Shown one piece after another: positions 1-7,094 of a stretch of DNA of 18,224 nt. Within the stretch, counting starts at the first letter, position 1, and the number at the start of each line of letters is the position of its first letter. Where the stretch lies: assembly GCA_005888465.1 (NCBI GenBank), contig VAYJ01000006.1, positions 1 through 18,224 of the forward strand, written 5' to 3'. Below the pieces are notes generated by a model. It did no database searches. It was not told the origin of the DNA and saw nothing but the letters and a program-made list of their open reading frames with translations. The DNA comes from Actinomycetota bacterium. Lineage in GTDB: Bacteria; Actinomycetota; UBA4738. The position numbers were made by a program, and so were the translations under genes.

Positions 1-2
1 TC

Positions 3-923
3 GGCCCGCGGACCGTCAAGGTCGGCGACCCCGAGGGCATGATGGGAGGACCCACCTGGGAGGAGCCCACCGGGTCGCACCCGCTCGCGACGGAGCCGCA
101 GGGAACGGAGCCATCCGGCCGCGATCTTCCGGCGGCGGTCCTGACCGGCGTCGCGCTCGTCGTGATCGCGGGCGTCGCGCTGCTCATCTCGAAGGCCGCG
201 TTCGCCGCGGTAGCGGGGCTCGTCGTGCTGATCGGCCAGGCCGAGCTCTACATGACGATGCACAAGCGCCATTACCAGCCGGCGACCGCGCTCGGGCTCG
301 TGATGGGCGGGCTCATCCTCGCGGCGGCCTACCTGCGAGGCGAGACGGCGATGCTCTTCTTCGTCGCGCTCTCGGTCGTGCTCCTGTTCCTCTGGTACAT
401 GGCGGGCACGGCGAAGGGCCGCGAGGACGCGATCGCGAACATCGGAAGCACCCTGCTCGGCATCGTGAGCGTCCCGTTCATGGCGGGCTACGTCCTGATC
501 CTGCTCTCGCAGCGGGCCTCGGGCCGGCAGCTGATGCTCGCGGTCATCGGGCTCACGGTCGCCTACGACATCGCGGCATATTTCTTCGGCACGTTCGGGG
601 GGAGCCATGCGCTCGCCCCGACGATCAGCCCCAAGAAGTCTCGCGAGGGGCTCCTCGGCGCCACGTTCGTCACGTTCGCGCTCTCGATCGGGATCATCCC
701 GTCCGTGATCCACTACCTGTCGCTGAAGGACGCCGTTGGCCTCGCGGTGATCGTCTCGATCTTCGCGCCGCTCGGCGACCTGGCCGAGTCCTCGCTCAAA
801 CGGGACATGGGCGTGAAGGACATGGGCTCGATCCTTCCGGGCCACGGAGGGATCCTCGACCGGTTCGATTCGATCCTGTTCGTCGCCCCGGCGGCCTTCT
901 ACTTCCTCCGGCTCATCCGCTAG
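3..923 (+). CDS. cdsA: Phosphatidate cytidylyltransferase (CdsA), 5' partial
   Basis: CdsA makes CDP-diacylglycerol from phosphatidic acid and CTP in the cytoplasmic membrane, the branch point of phospholipid synthesis. The CdsA signature is complete near the C-terminus: SSLKRDMGVKD followed by LPGHGGILDRFD (residues 251-277 counting from the Met at 39), with the conserved Lys-Arg, Lys-Asp, His-Gly-Gly and Asp-Arg-x-Asp residues. Before it lie several hydrophobic segments, from about residue 32 onward. The reading frame is open from base 3 to the ATG at 39, and the residues just before and after that Met (through GGPTWEEPT) resemble the soluble, poorly conserved N-terminal tail of actinobacterial CdsA proteins. 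I therefore infer that the true start lies left of the window and that the Met at 39 is internal. The family assignment is firm; the start is not visible. Confidence 0.93.
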   Translation, partial: GPRTVKVGDPEGMMGGPTWEEPTGSHPLATEPQGTEPSGRDLPAAVLTGVALVVIAGVALLISKAAFAAVAGLVVLIGQAELYMTMHKRHYQPATALGLVMGGLILAAAYLRGETAMLFFVALSVVLLFLWYMAGTAKGREDAIANIGSTLLGIVSVPFMAGYVLILLSQRASGRQLMLAVIGLTVAYDIAAYFFGTFGGSHALAPTISPKKSREGLLGATFVTFALSIGIIPSVIHYLSLKDAVGLAVIVSIFAPLGDLAESSLKRDMGVKDMGSILPGHGGILDRFDSILFVAPAAFYFLRLIR

Positions 924-964
924 CCGTTCCGCGCAGGCTCACGGTCAAAGTCGGACCGGCAGGG

Positions 965-970
965 TAACCT
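965..970 (+). promoter_or_regulatory. Probable -10 box of dxr (leaderless start)
   Basis: TAACCT ends 8 bases before the ATG at 979. A transcript starting about 7 bases downstream of the box would begin at or next to the start codon. No Shine-Dalgarno is seen, and no convincing -35 box lies 16-18 bases upstream. Inferred from the same arrangement at other genes in the window. Confidence 0.5.
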
Positions 971-978
971 CTTTGATC

Positions 979-2136
979 ATGCGCGCTCTCTGCATCCTCG
1001 GCTCGACGGGATCGATCGGCACGCAGGCCCTGGATGTGGTGCGGCACAATCCGGACCGCTTTCGCGTCGTGGGCCTGGCGGCCGGGGCCAATCAGGGCCT
1101 GCTCATCGGCCAGATCCGCGAGTTCAAGCCGCCCATCGTGGCGATCGCGGACGAGGACGCGGCCCAGGAGCTGAAGACCCAGCTGGGGGGCGTCCGAGGG
1201 GTGCAGATCCTGGCCGGGCCCGAGGCGACCGAGACGTTGGTACGTGAGTCGGACGCCGATATGGTGCTGAACGCCATGGTCGGCGCCGCGGGGCTCGCAC
1301 CGTCGCTCGCGGCCCTGCAGTCGGGCAAGACCCTCGCGCTCGCGAACAAGGAGTCACTCGTCGTCGGCGGGGAGCTGATCATGGACCTCGTCAAGGGCGA
1401 GCCCGACCGGCTCGTCCCGGTGGACTCCGAGCACTCCGCGCTCGCCCAGTGCTTGCGCGGCGAGCGCCGCGAGGACCTGAAGCGCGTCGTCATCACCGCC
1501 TCCGGCGGACCCTTCCGGGGATGGACCCGAACGGAGCTCGCGAAGGCCTCGGTGAAGGAGGCGCTCGCCCATCCCACCTGGAGCATGGGCCCGAAGATCA
1601 CGATCGACTCGGCGACCCTCATGAACAAGGGGCTGGAGGTGATCGAGGCGCACTACCTCTTCGAACTCGACTACCCCATGATCGACGTCGTTGTGCACCC
1701 CGAGTCGGTGATCCACGGCATCGCCGAGTACACCGACGGGAGCATGATCGCGCAGCTCGCGGCCGCGGACATGCGCCTGCCGATCCAGCTCGCCCTCGGG
1801 TATCCCGATCGCCTGCCGGCAGGCATCCGCGAGCTCGACCTCGCGGCACTCGGTCGGCTCACGTTCGAGCCCCTCGACCGCGAAGCGTTCCCCGCGGTCG
1901 ACCTCGCTTACCGCGCGGGCCGAATGGGCGCGACCTACCCGGCGGTGCTGAACGCGGCGAACGAGGTCGCGGTGATGGCCTTCCTCTCCGGCAAGATCCG
2001 GCTCATCCAGATCCCCGAGGTGGTCGCCGCTGTGCTGGACGAACATCAGGGCGCGGCGGTCGTCTCCGAGGTGTCGCTGCAGCGCGCCGACCGATGGGCC
2101 CGCGCGAGGGCCGCGGAGATCCTCGAGGCCCGGTAA
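979..2136 (+). CDS. dxr: 1-deoxy-D-xylulose 5-phosphate reductoisomerase
   Basis: Dxr (IspC) converts 1-deoxy-D-xylulose 5-phosphate to 2-C-methyl-D-erythritol 4-phosphate with NADPH, the committed step of the MEP isoprenoid pathway, in the cytosol. The N-terminal nucleotide-binding loop GSTGSIGT begins at residue 8. The metal ligands appear as VDSEH (Asp149, Glu151) and Glu220 in MNKGLEVIEAH. The flexible loop and substrate region HPTWSMGPKITIDSATLMNK is intact. At 385 residues it has the usual family length. A TTG at 973 is in frame, but the ATG at 979 is preferred because translation then begins directly at the glycine-rich Rossmann strand and because a -10 box is placed for a leaderless start there. 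The gene follows cdsA and precedes rseP by 6 bases, the usual actinobacterial order. Confidence 0.97.
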   Translation: MRALCILGSTGSIGTQALDVVRHNPDRFRVVGLAAGANQGLLIGQIREFKPPIVAIADEDAAQELKTQLGGVRGVQILAGPEATETLVRESDADMVLNAMVGAAGLAPSLAALQSGKTLALANKESLVVGGELIMDLVKGEPDRLVPVDSEHSALAQCLRGERREDLKRVVITASGGPFRGWTRTELAKASVKEALAHPTWSMGPKITIDSATLMNKGLEVIEAHYLFELDYPMIDVVVHPESVIHGIAEYTDGSMIAQLAAADMRLPIQLALGYPDRLPAGIRELDLAALGRLTFEPLDREAFPAVDLAYRAGRMGATYPAVLNAANEVAVMAFLSGKIRLIQIPEVVAAVLDEHQGAAVVSEVSLQRADRWARARAAEILEAR

Positions 2137-2142
2137 CCGACG

Positions 2143-3261
2143 ATGGCCGAGTGGCTGGGCATCCTCGTGTTCGTCGTCGCGATCCTCGCCGTCGTGCTGA
2201 TCCACGAGTCGGGCCACTTCTTCACCGCGAAGGCGTTCGGTATCAAGGTCGAGGAGTTCTTCGTCGGGTTCGGCCCTCGATTGTGGTCGACTCGTCGCGG
2301 CGAGACCGAATACGGCGTGAAGGCCTTTCCCCTCGGGGGCTACGTTCGGATCGCGGGCATGAACCCCTTCCAGGAGCCGCCGGCCGAGGAGCGCGACCGC
2401 ACGTTCGGCGCCAAGCCCATCTGGAAGCGTGTGCTCGTCATCCTCGCCGGGCCGGCGACGCACTTCGTGATGGCCGTCGTTTTCCTCTTCGTGTTCTTCG
2501 CGATCCTGGGCGCACCGACCCCGACCAAGCCGCTCGTCGAGAGCGTCCAGCCCACCCTCGAGGGGAGCCCCTCCCCGGCGAGCGTCGCGGGGCTCCGCGC
2601 GGGCGACCAGATCGTCGCGCTCGACGGCCAGCCGGTGAAGGACATCGACGCGTTCATCGCGTTCACGCGCGCCCACATCGGCGAGACGATCGACATCACG
2701 GTCCTTCGCGACGGCTCACGGGTCACGCTCGAGACGACGCCGGTCGTTTCGGGCGCCGACAAGGTCGGGCGCATCGGCATCGGGATCGGCGAGGGCAGGG
2801 AGCGCTCCAACCCGCTGGTCGCGGGCGGCAAGGCGGTCGTCGAGACCGGGTCGACCGCGAAGGCCGTGGTGCTGCAGCTGGGCAAGGTGTTCGGCCCGGC
2901 GGGCCTCTCCCGGATCTGGCATCTGCTTTCCGGCTCGAGCCCTCGGCAGGTCACCGACCCCGTGAGCATCGTGGGCGGGGCGCAGCTCGCGGGCGAGGCG
3001 GTGCGCGCGGGGCTCTGGGACCAGCTCCTCGCGATCCTCGTGGTGTTCAACGTCTTCGTCGGGATCCTGAACCTGATGCCGCTGCCGCCGCTGGACGGCG
3101 GGCACCTGGCGGTGCTCGCCTACGAGAAGATCCGCCGGCGCAAGCCCGACGTCCGAAAGCTCGTGCCGCTCACGACCGCCGTCGCCGGCTTCATCATCCT
3201 GCTCGCGGTGAGCCTCGTGTACATCGACATCACCAACCCGATCCCGAACCCGTTCCGCTGA
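2143..3261 (+). CDS. rseP: Site-2 intramembrane metalloprotease (RseP/Rip1, M50)
   Basis: A zinc protease of the cytoplasmic membrane that cuts membrane-spanning substrates, typically anti-sigma factors after a first-site cut. The first membrane helix carries the zinc site HESGH (His21, Glu22, His25). The C-terminal membrane segment holds NLMPLPPLDGGH with the third ligand Asp318. Between them (about residues 125-205) is a PDZ-like domain containing VAGLRAGDQIVALDGQPV. At 372 residues it is the usual size for actinobacterial Rip-type proteases. The ATG lies 6 bases after the dxr stop and has no clear Shine-Dalgarno, so it is probably expressed by translational coupling with dxr. No substrate gene is next to it; the two-component system downstream is a neighbour with no demonstrated link. 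Family assignment is firm; the physiological substrate is unknown. Confidence 0.96.
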   Translation: MAEWLGILVFVVAILAVVLIHESGHFFTAKAFGIKVEEFFVGFGPRLWSTRRGETEYGVKAFPLGGYVRIAGMNPFQEPPAEERDRTFGAKPIWKRVLVILAGPATHFVMAVVFLFVFFAILGAPTPTKPLVESVQPTLEGSPSPASVAGLRAGDQIVALDGQPVKDIDAFIAFTRAHIGETIDITVLRDGSRVTLETTPVVSGADKVGRIGIGIGEGRERSNPLVAGGKAVVETGSTAKAVVLQLGKVFGPAGLSRIWHLLSGSSPRQVTDPVSIVGGAQLAGEAVRAGLWDQLLAILVVFNVFVGILNLMPLPPLDGGHLAVLAYEKIRRRKPDVRKLVPLTTAVAGFIILLAVSLVYIDITNPIPNPFR

Positions 3262-3336
3262 CGCATCCTCGCTGGTCGCAGGCACCATGCCACAGCTTCT
3301 CCACAACTGCGCGACGGGAGCGCGAGGGGCCGCGGC

Positions 3337-3342
3337 TACGAT
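3337..3342 (+). promoter_or_regulatory. Probable -10 box of the two-component operon
   Basis: TACGAT ends 6 bases before the ATG of the response regulator at 3349. It lies in the 87-base gap after rseP, which otherwise shows no gene and no terminator hairpin. There is no Shine-Dalgarno before the ATG, consistent with a leaderless transcript. No -35 match is seen. Confidence 0.5.
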
Positions 3343-3348
3343 GAGCGC

Positions 3349-4050
3349 ATGACCGAGCGGTCGATCCTGGTCGTCGACGATGAGGTCCCGATCGCCGAAG
3401 CGGTTCGCGCCCGTCTCGCGAGCGAGGGGTACCACGTGCGGGTCGCCCACGACGGGCCCGAGGCGCTTCGCGCGAGTGCCGAGGAACGCCCCGACCTCGT
3501 CGTGCTCGACCTGATGCTTCCCGGCATGGACGGCCTCGAGGTCTGCCGCGAGCTGCAACGCGACGCGTGGATCCCGGTGCTCATGCTCACGGCTCGCGCG
3601 GATGAGGCCGACACCGTGGCGGGCTTCGCGGTGGGTGCGGACGACTACCTCACGAAACCGTTCAGCATGCGCGAGCTGACCGCCCGTGTGCGGGCGATCG
3701 TCCGGCGCATGGAGCGGATGAACCAGGCCACGTCGACCGAGCCGATCACGCGGTTCGACCTGACGATCGACGCCGCGCGCCGCCGGGTCCTGCGGGCGAG
3801 CGAGGAGGTCTCGCTCACCCCGCTCGAGTTCGACATCCTCGCCGCGCTCGCGCGCGCCCCGGGCGTCGTGCAGAGCCGCGACCAGCTCATGGACCGCGTC
3901 TGGGGCTACCGCGACTACGCGGGCGGACGGGTCGTCGACTCCCACGTGGCCCGGATCCGGCGAAAGCTCGGCGACGAGGCGGCGGAGCCACGATACATCC
4001 GGACCGTGCACGGGGTCGGGTACGCCTTCAAGGAGGACGGGGACCACTGA
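3349..4050 (+). CDS. OmpR/PhoB-family response regulator
   Basis: A cytoplasmic DNA-binding regulator activated by phosphorylation from the histidine kinase encoded next to it. The receiver domain (about residues 4-116) has the acidic pair Asp10-Asp11, the phosphoacceptor Asp54 in VVLDLMLPGMDG, Thr81 and Lys103 in the TKPF motif, so all switch residues are present. The C-terminal winged-helix DNA-binding domain (about 135-232) contains LTPLEFDILAALARAPG, RVVDSHVARIRRKLG and RTVHGVGYAF, typical of the OmpR/PhoB subgroup. It is 233 residues, the normal length. Its TGA overlaps the kinase ATG by one base (TGATG), so the pair is translated together. The target genes cannot be deduced. The coupled yjbQ gene and nearby ispG are candidates by position only. 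Confidence 0.95.
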   Translation: MTERSILVVDDEVPIAEAVRARLASEGYHVRVAHDGPEALRASAEERPDLVVLDLMLPGMDGLEVCRELQRDAWIPVLMLTARADEADTVAGFAVGADDYLTKPFSMRELTARVRAIVRRMERMNQATSTEPITRFDLTIDAARRRVLRASEEVSLTPLEFDILAALARAPGVVQSRDQLMDRVWGYRDYAGGRVVDSHVARIRRKLGDEAAEPRYIRTVHGVGYAFKEDGDH

Positions 4051-5531
4051 TGGCCATGCGTCCCCTGGACCGGCTGCCGTCGATCCGCGCGAAGCTCGGC
4101 GCGGTGATCGTCTTCGCGGTCGCCGTGACCATCCTTATCATGTACCTCGCCGTCGGCTTCGCCCTACGCAAGTCCGACCGGGACCGCCAGCTCCCCCAGG
4201 CGATCGACCAGGCCAAGACCGTGCAGGCGCTGTCGTTCGGCGCCGGCGGTCTGCCCTCCCGGAACATCGGCGGATTGCTCGCCCACGTGCCCGGCCCCGT
4301 GTTCGTGATCGACGACTCGGGGCGCGTCCTGTTCAACGGATTCCCGGGACACCCGCCCGCCGCGGGCGTCACCCGATTCCAGACCGGCACGCCGTTCGAC
4401 ACGGGCACGACGGGCACGCTCGCCTACGTCGGGGTCCCCGTCACACGGAACCAGCAGATCGTGGGCGCGGTCTACATCGGCTACCGCGTCGAGCGGGGCG
4501 GCCTCCTCGGGGCCGTCTCGGACACGGCGAACTTCGTGCGCAGCATATGGTGGCAGCTCCTGGTCGCCGGTGCGCTGGCGGGGATCGTCGCCCTCGCGCT
4601 CGCTCGAATCCTCGCGCGCGGGCTCACCCAACCGATCCGCGACATGGCCTCCGCCGTACGGGCCATGGCCCGCGGCGAGTATCGCCAGCGGGTCCCCGTC
4701 CGTTCGCGGGACGAGCTCGGCCAGCTCGCCGAAGGGTTCAATCACATGGCGGGGGAGATGGACGGGCTCGAACGGCTCCGCCGCGACCTAGTGGCGAACG
4801 TCTCGCATGAGCTCAAGACGCCGATCTCGGCGATCCGCGCGCACCTCGAGAACCTGATGGACGGCATCGAGGAACCCAACCCGGCGCTGCTCGCGGTCAT
4901 GGTGCAGCAGGCGGAGCGCCTCTCCCGTTTGGTGGATCAGCTCCTAGATCTGTCCAAGCTCGAGTCTGGCGACGTGCCGCTGCAGCTGGAGGCGGTGGAG
5001 CTGGGGCCGCTCGTTCGCCGCATCGGGTCCGAGGTCGAGATGGCGAGGACGGGCCGTGGGGTGCATCTCGAGGAGGAGATCGCAGAGGAGTTGCCGCCGG
5101 TCCGGGCCGACCGCGAGCGGCTGCACCAGGTCCTGTTCAACCTCCTCGACAACGCCTACCGGTTCAGCCCGCAGGGTGGCGTGGTGACGGTCCGCGCCGA
5201 GCGCTCGAACGGATCGTGCGAGATCTCGGTCGAGGACCGGGGCCCGGGGATCCCCGCGGAGCACTTGCCCCTGGTCTTCGAGCGGTTCTATCGCGTCGAC
5301 CAGTCGCGCTCGCGCGACGACGGCGGCACGGGGATCGGCCTCGCCATCGCGCGATCGATCGTTGAGGCGCACGGGGGCCGCATCTGGGCCGAGAACGGCC
5401 CCGTCGGGGCGAGGTTCCGGTTCCTGATCCCGATGGCGGACCGCGTGAGCACGCCGGGCGCGGGCCGCGCGAACCAGGTTCGATCGCATCGTCAGCCGGC
5501 GCCGGTCGGTGGCACGAGGGAGGAAGCATGA
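4050..5531 (+). CDS. Membrane sensor histidine kinase
   Basis: The cognate sensor kinase of the preceding regulator. The first membrane helix is at about residues 15-38 and the second at about 166-188. They enclose an extracytoplasmic segment of about 125 residues that has a PAS/Cache-like ring to it (VFVIDDSGRVLFNG and VGAVYIGYRV), but I cannot name its ligand. A HAMP linker (about 188-243) leads to the dimerisation domain with phosphoacceptor His253 in NVSHELKTPISAI. The ATP-binding domain shows the N box LFNLLDNAYRF, the G1 box EDRGPGIP and the G2 box GGTGIGLAIA. All catalytic motifs are intact. An alternative ATG lies two codons downstream at 4056, but the first ATG overlaps the regulator stop and is preferred. 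The 3' end overlaps yjbQ by ATGA. Confidence 0.95.
   Translation: MAMRPLDRLPSIRAKLGAVIVFAVAVTILIMYLAVGFALRKSDRDRQLPQAIDQAKTVQALSFGAGGLPSRNIGGLLAHVPGPVFVIDDSGRVLFNGFPGHPPAAGVTRFQTGTPFDTGTTGTLAYVGVPVTRNQQIVGAVYIGYRVERGGLLGAVSDTANFVRSIWWQLLVAGALAGIVALALARILARGLTQPIRDMASAVRAMARGEYRQRVPVRSRDELGQLAEGFNHMAGEMDGLERLRRDLVANVSHELKTPISAIRAHLENLMDGIEEPNPALLAVMVQQAERLSRLVDQLLDLSKLESGDVPLQLEAVELGPLVRRIGSEVEMARTGRGVHLEEEIAEELPPVRADRERLHQVLFNLLDNAYRFSPQGGVVTVRAERSNGSCEISVEDRGPGIPAEHLPLVFERFYRVDQSRSRDDGGTGIGLAIARSIVEAHGGRIWAENGPVGARFRFLIPMADRVSTPGAGRANQVRSHRQPAPVGGTREEA
5518..5523 (+). promoter_or_regulatory. Strong ribosome binding site of yjbQ
   Basis: GGGAGG stands 4 bases before the ATG at 5528 and lies inside the end of the kinase gene. 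It fixes the yjbQ start and shows that this gene can recruit ribosomes itself as well as by overlap with the kinase stop codon. Confidence 0.7.
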
Positions 5532-5977
5532 AGTCGGCAACCGAGACCGTCCGGGTGAATCCGTCGTCCCGGCTCGCCGCCGTCGATCTCACCGACGACC
5601 TTCGGCGCGCGATCAAGGACGCGGGCGTGACCGAGGGCTGCGCCGTGGCGTTCTGCGCCCACACCACCTGCGCCCTGCTCATCAACGAGTGGGAGGACGG
5701 CGCCCTCGACGACTTTTGCCGGCGCATCGACGAACTGGTCCCGGGCGAGGTCTATTACGCGCACGACGACCTCGCGCGGCGCACGCAGAACCTCCAGGAG
5801 GGCCACGAGCGAGCCAACGGTCGCTCGCACGTGACCCAGATGCTCCTCGGCGCCACCTCGCACGCCATCCCCGTCTCCGGGGGCGAGCCGCTGTTCGGGC
5901 AGTGGCAGCGGCTCATCCTGGTCGAGCTCGACGAGCCGAAGGAGCGCGAGGTGCTCTTCCACGTCTTCGGGCAGTAG
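5528..5977 (+). CDS. yjbQ: YjbQ/UPF0047 family protein
   Basis: A small cytosolic protein of the YjbQ/UPF0047 family (149 residues, normal length). Family members form trimers and some have weak thiamine-phosphate synthase activity, but the true role is unsettled. The conserved features are present: CAHTTCALLINEWEDG at about residues 41-56, the YYAHDDL segment where other members have a His-containing stretch, SHVTQMLLGATSHAIPV, and the C-terminal WQRLILVELDEP strand. The ATG overlaps the kinase TGA (ATGA) behind a strong ribosome binding site, so this gene is the third member of the two-component operon. That coupling suggests it is made together with the sensor system, which is not usual for this family as far as I know. 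No thiamine biosynthesis gene is nearby. Family call is firm; function is open. Confidence 0.9.
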   Translation: MKSATETVRVNPSSRLAAVDLTDDLRRAIKDAGVTEGCAVAFCAHTTCALLINEWEDGALDDFCRRIDELVPGEVYYAHDDLARRTQNLQEGHERANGRSHVTQMLLGATSHAIPVSGGEPLFGQWQRLILVELDEPKEREVLFHVFGQ

Positions 5978-5984
5978 CGCGAGC

Positions 5985-5990
5985 CATACT
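5985..5990 (+). promoter_or_regulatory. Possible -10 box of ispG
   Basis: CATACT ends 9 bases before the ATG at 6000, in the 22-base gap after yjbQ. The first base deviates from TANNNT. No Shine-Dalgarno precedes the ATG. Supported mainly by analogy with the other gene starts here. Confidence 0.38.
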
Positions 5991-5999
5991 GGGATCAGC

Positions 6000-7094
6000 A
6001 TGAGCGTCTCGCGCCGCGTCTCGAGGAAGGTCCGCGTGGGATGGGTCGACGTCGGGGGCGACGCGCCCATCCGCGTCCAGTCGATGTGCACGACGAAGAC
6101 GGCGGACGTGAACGCCACGCTGCAGCAGATGGCCGCCCTCGTCGCGGCCGGGTGCGAGATCGTGCGCGTGGCCGTGCCCCACTGGGAGGACGCGGAGGCG
6201 CTGAAGACGATCGCCGAGCACGCGACGATCCCCGTGATCGCCGACATCCACTTCCAGTGGAAGTACGCGATGGCGGCGCTCGAGGGCGGCATCCACGGCC
6301 TGCGCATCAACCCCGGCAACATCAAGTACCAGGACAAGGTCCGTCTCATCGCCCGGGAGGCGAAGGACCGCGGCGTGCCCATCCGCATCGGTGTGAACGC
6401 CGGGTCGCTCGAGAAGGACCTGCTCGCGAAGTACGGCAACCCGACCGCGGAGGCGCTCGTCGAGAGCGCGCTCTCGGAGATGCGCATCCTCGAGGACGAG
6501 GACTTCTTCGACATCAAGATCTCGGTGAAGCACTCGAGCGCGCGAGTGATGATCGACGCGTACCGGATGCTCGCGGCGCAGTGCGACTACGCGCTGCACC
6601 TCGGCGTGACCGAGGCGGGGCCCATGCCAGCGGGGGGGGTCAAGTCGGCCGTGGGGATCGGCACGCTCCTTGCTGAGGGGATCGGGGACACGATCCGCGT
6701 GTCCCTCACCGACGACCCCGTCGAAGAGGTCAAGGTCGGCAACTGGATCCTCGGGTCCCTGGGACTCCGCAAGCGAGGGCTCGACCTGGTCGCGTGCCCG
6801 TCGTGCGGGCGGGCGGAGGTGGACGTCCTGCGGCTCACGCGCGAGGTCAACGAGGCGCTCGAGGCGAAGGGCCTCAAGGCTCCCATCAGGGTCGCCGTCA
6901 TGGGATGCGTGGTGAACGGCCCGGGCGAGGCGCGCGAGGCCGACCTCGGCATCGCTGCCGGCAAAGGGTTCGGTCACCTCATCGTCAAGGGTGAGGTGAG
7001 GGGGAAGGTCCCCGAGGATCGCTTCGTGGAGGTCCTGGTGGCCGAGGCGGAGAAGATGGCGCGAGAGCATGCGCCGGAGCCCGCGTCGAGCTGA
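6000..7094 (+). CDS. ispG: 4-hydroxy-3-methylbut-2-en-1-yl diphosphate synthase
   Basis: IspG (GcpE) reduces 2-C-methyl-D-erythritol 2,4-cyclodiphosphate to HMBPP, the penultimate MEP-pathway step, using a [4Fe-4S] cluster. The N-terminal TIM-barrel contains VQSMCTTKTADV, DIHFQWKYA and GLRINPGNI. The C-terminal cluster domain has the ligands Cys266 and Cys269 (ACPSCGR), Cys303 and Glu310 (MGCVVNGPGEA). The length of 364 residues fits the short bacterial form without the extra domain found in plants. The gene is 22 bases after yjbQ and probably has its own leaderless promoter. Its last 110 bases overlap, on the opposite strand, the end of the membrane glycosyltransferase-like gene, so the two transcripts converge. 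It belongs functionally with dxr, from which it is separated by the two-component/yjbQ block. Confidence 0.97.
   Translation: MSVSRRVSRKVRVGWVDVGGDAPIRVQSMCTTKTADVNATLQQMAALVAAGCEIVRVAVPHWEDAEALKTIAEHATIPVIADIHFQWKYAMAALEGGIHGLRINPGNIKYQDKVRLIAREAKDRGVPIRIGVNAGSLEKDLLAKYGNPTAEALVESALSEMRILEDEDFFDIKISVKHSSARVMIDAYRMLAAQCDYALHLGVTEAGPMPAGGVKSAVGIGTLLAEGIGDTIRVSLTDDPVEEVKVGNWILGSLGLRKRGLDLVACPSCGRAEVDVLRLTREVNEALEAKGLKAPIRVAVMGCVVNGPGEAREADLGIAAGKGFGHLIVKGEVRGKVPEDRFVEVLVAEAEKMAREHAPEPASS

Noticed and set aside
1449..3344. 631-codon plus-strand frame across dxr and rseP
   Set aside because: Out of frame with two confidently identified genes; its product is Arg/Pro/Gly-rich with no motifs.
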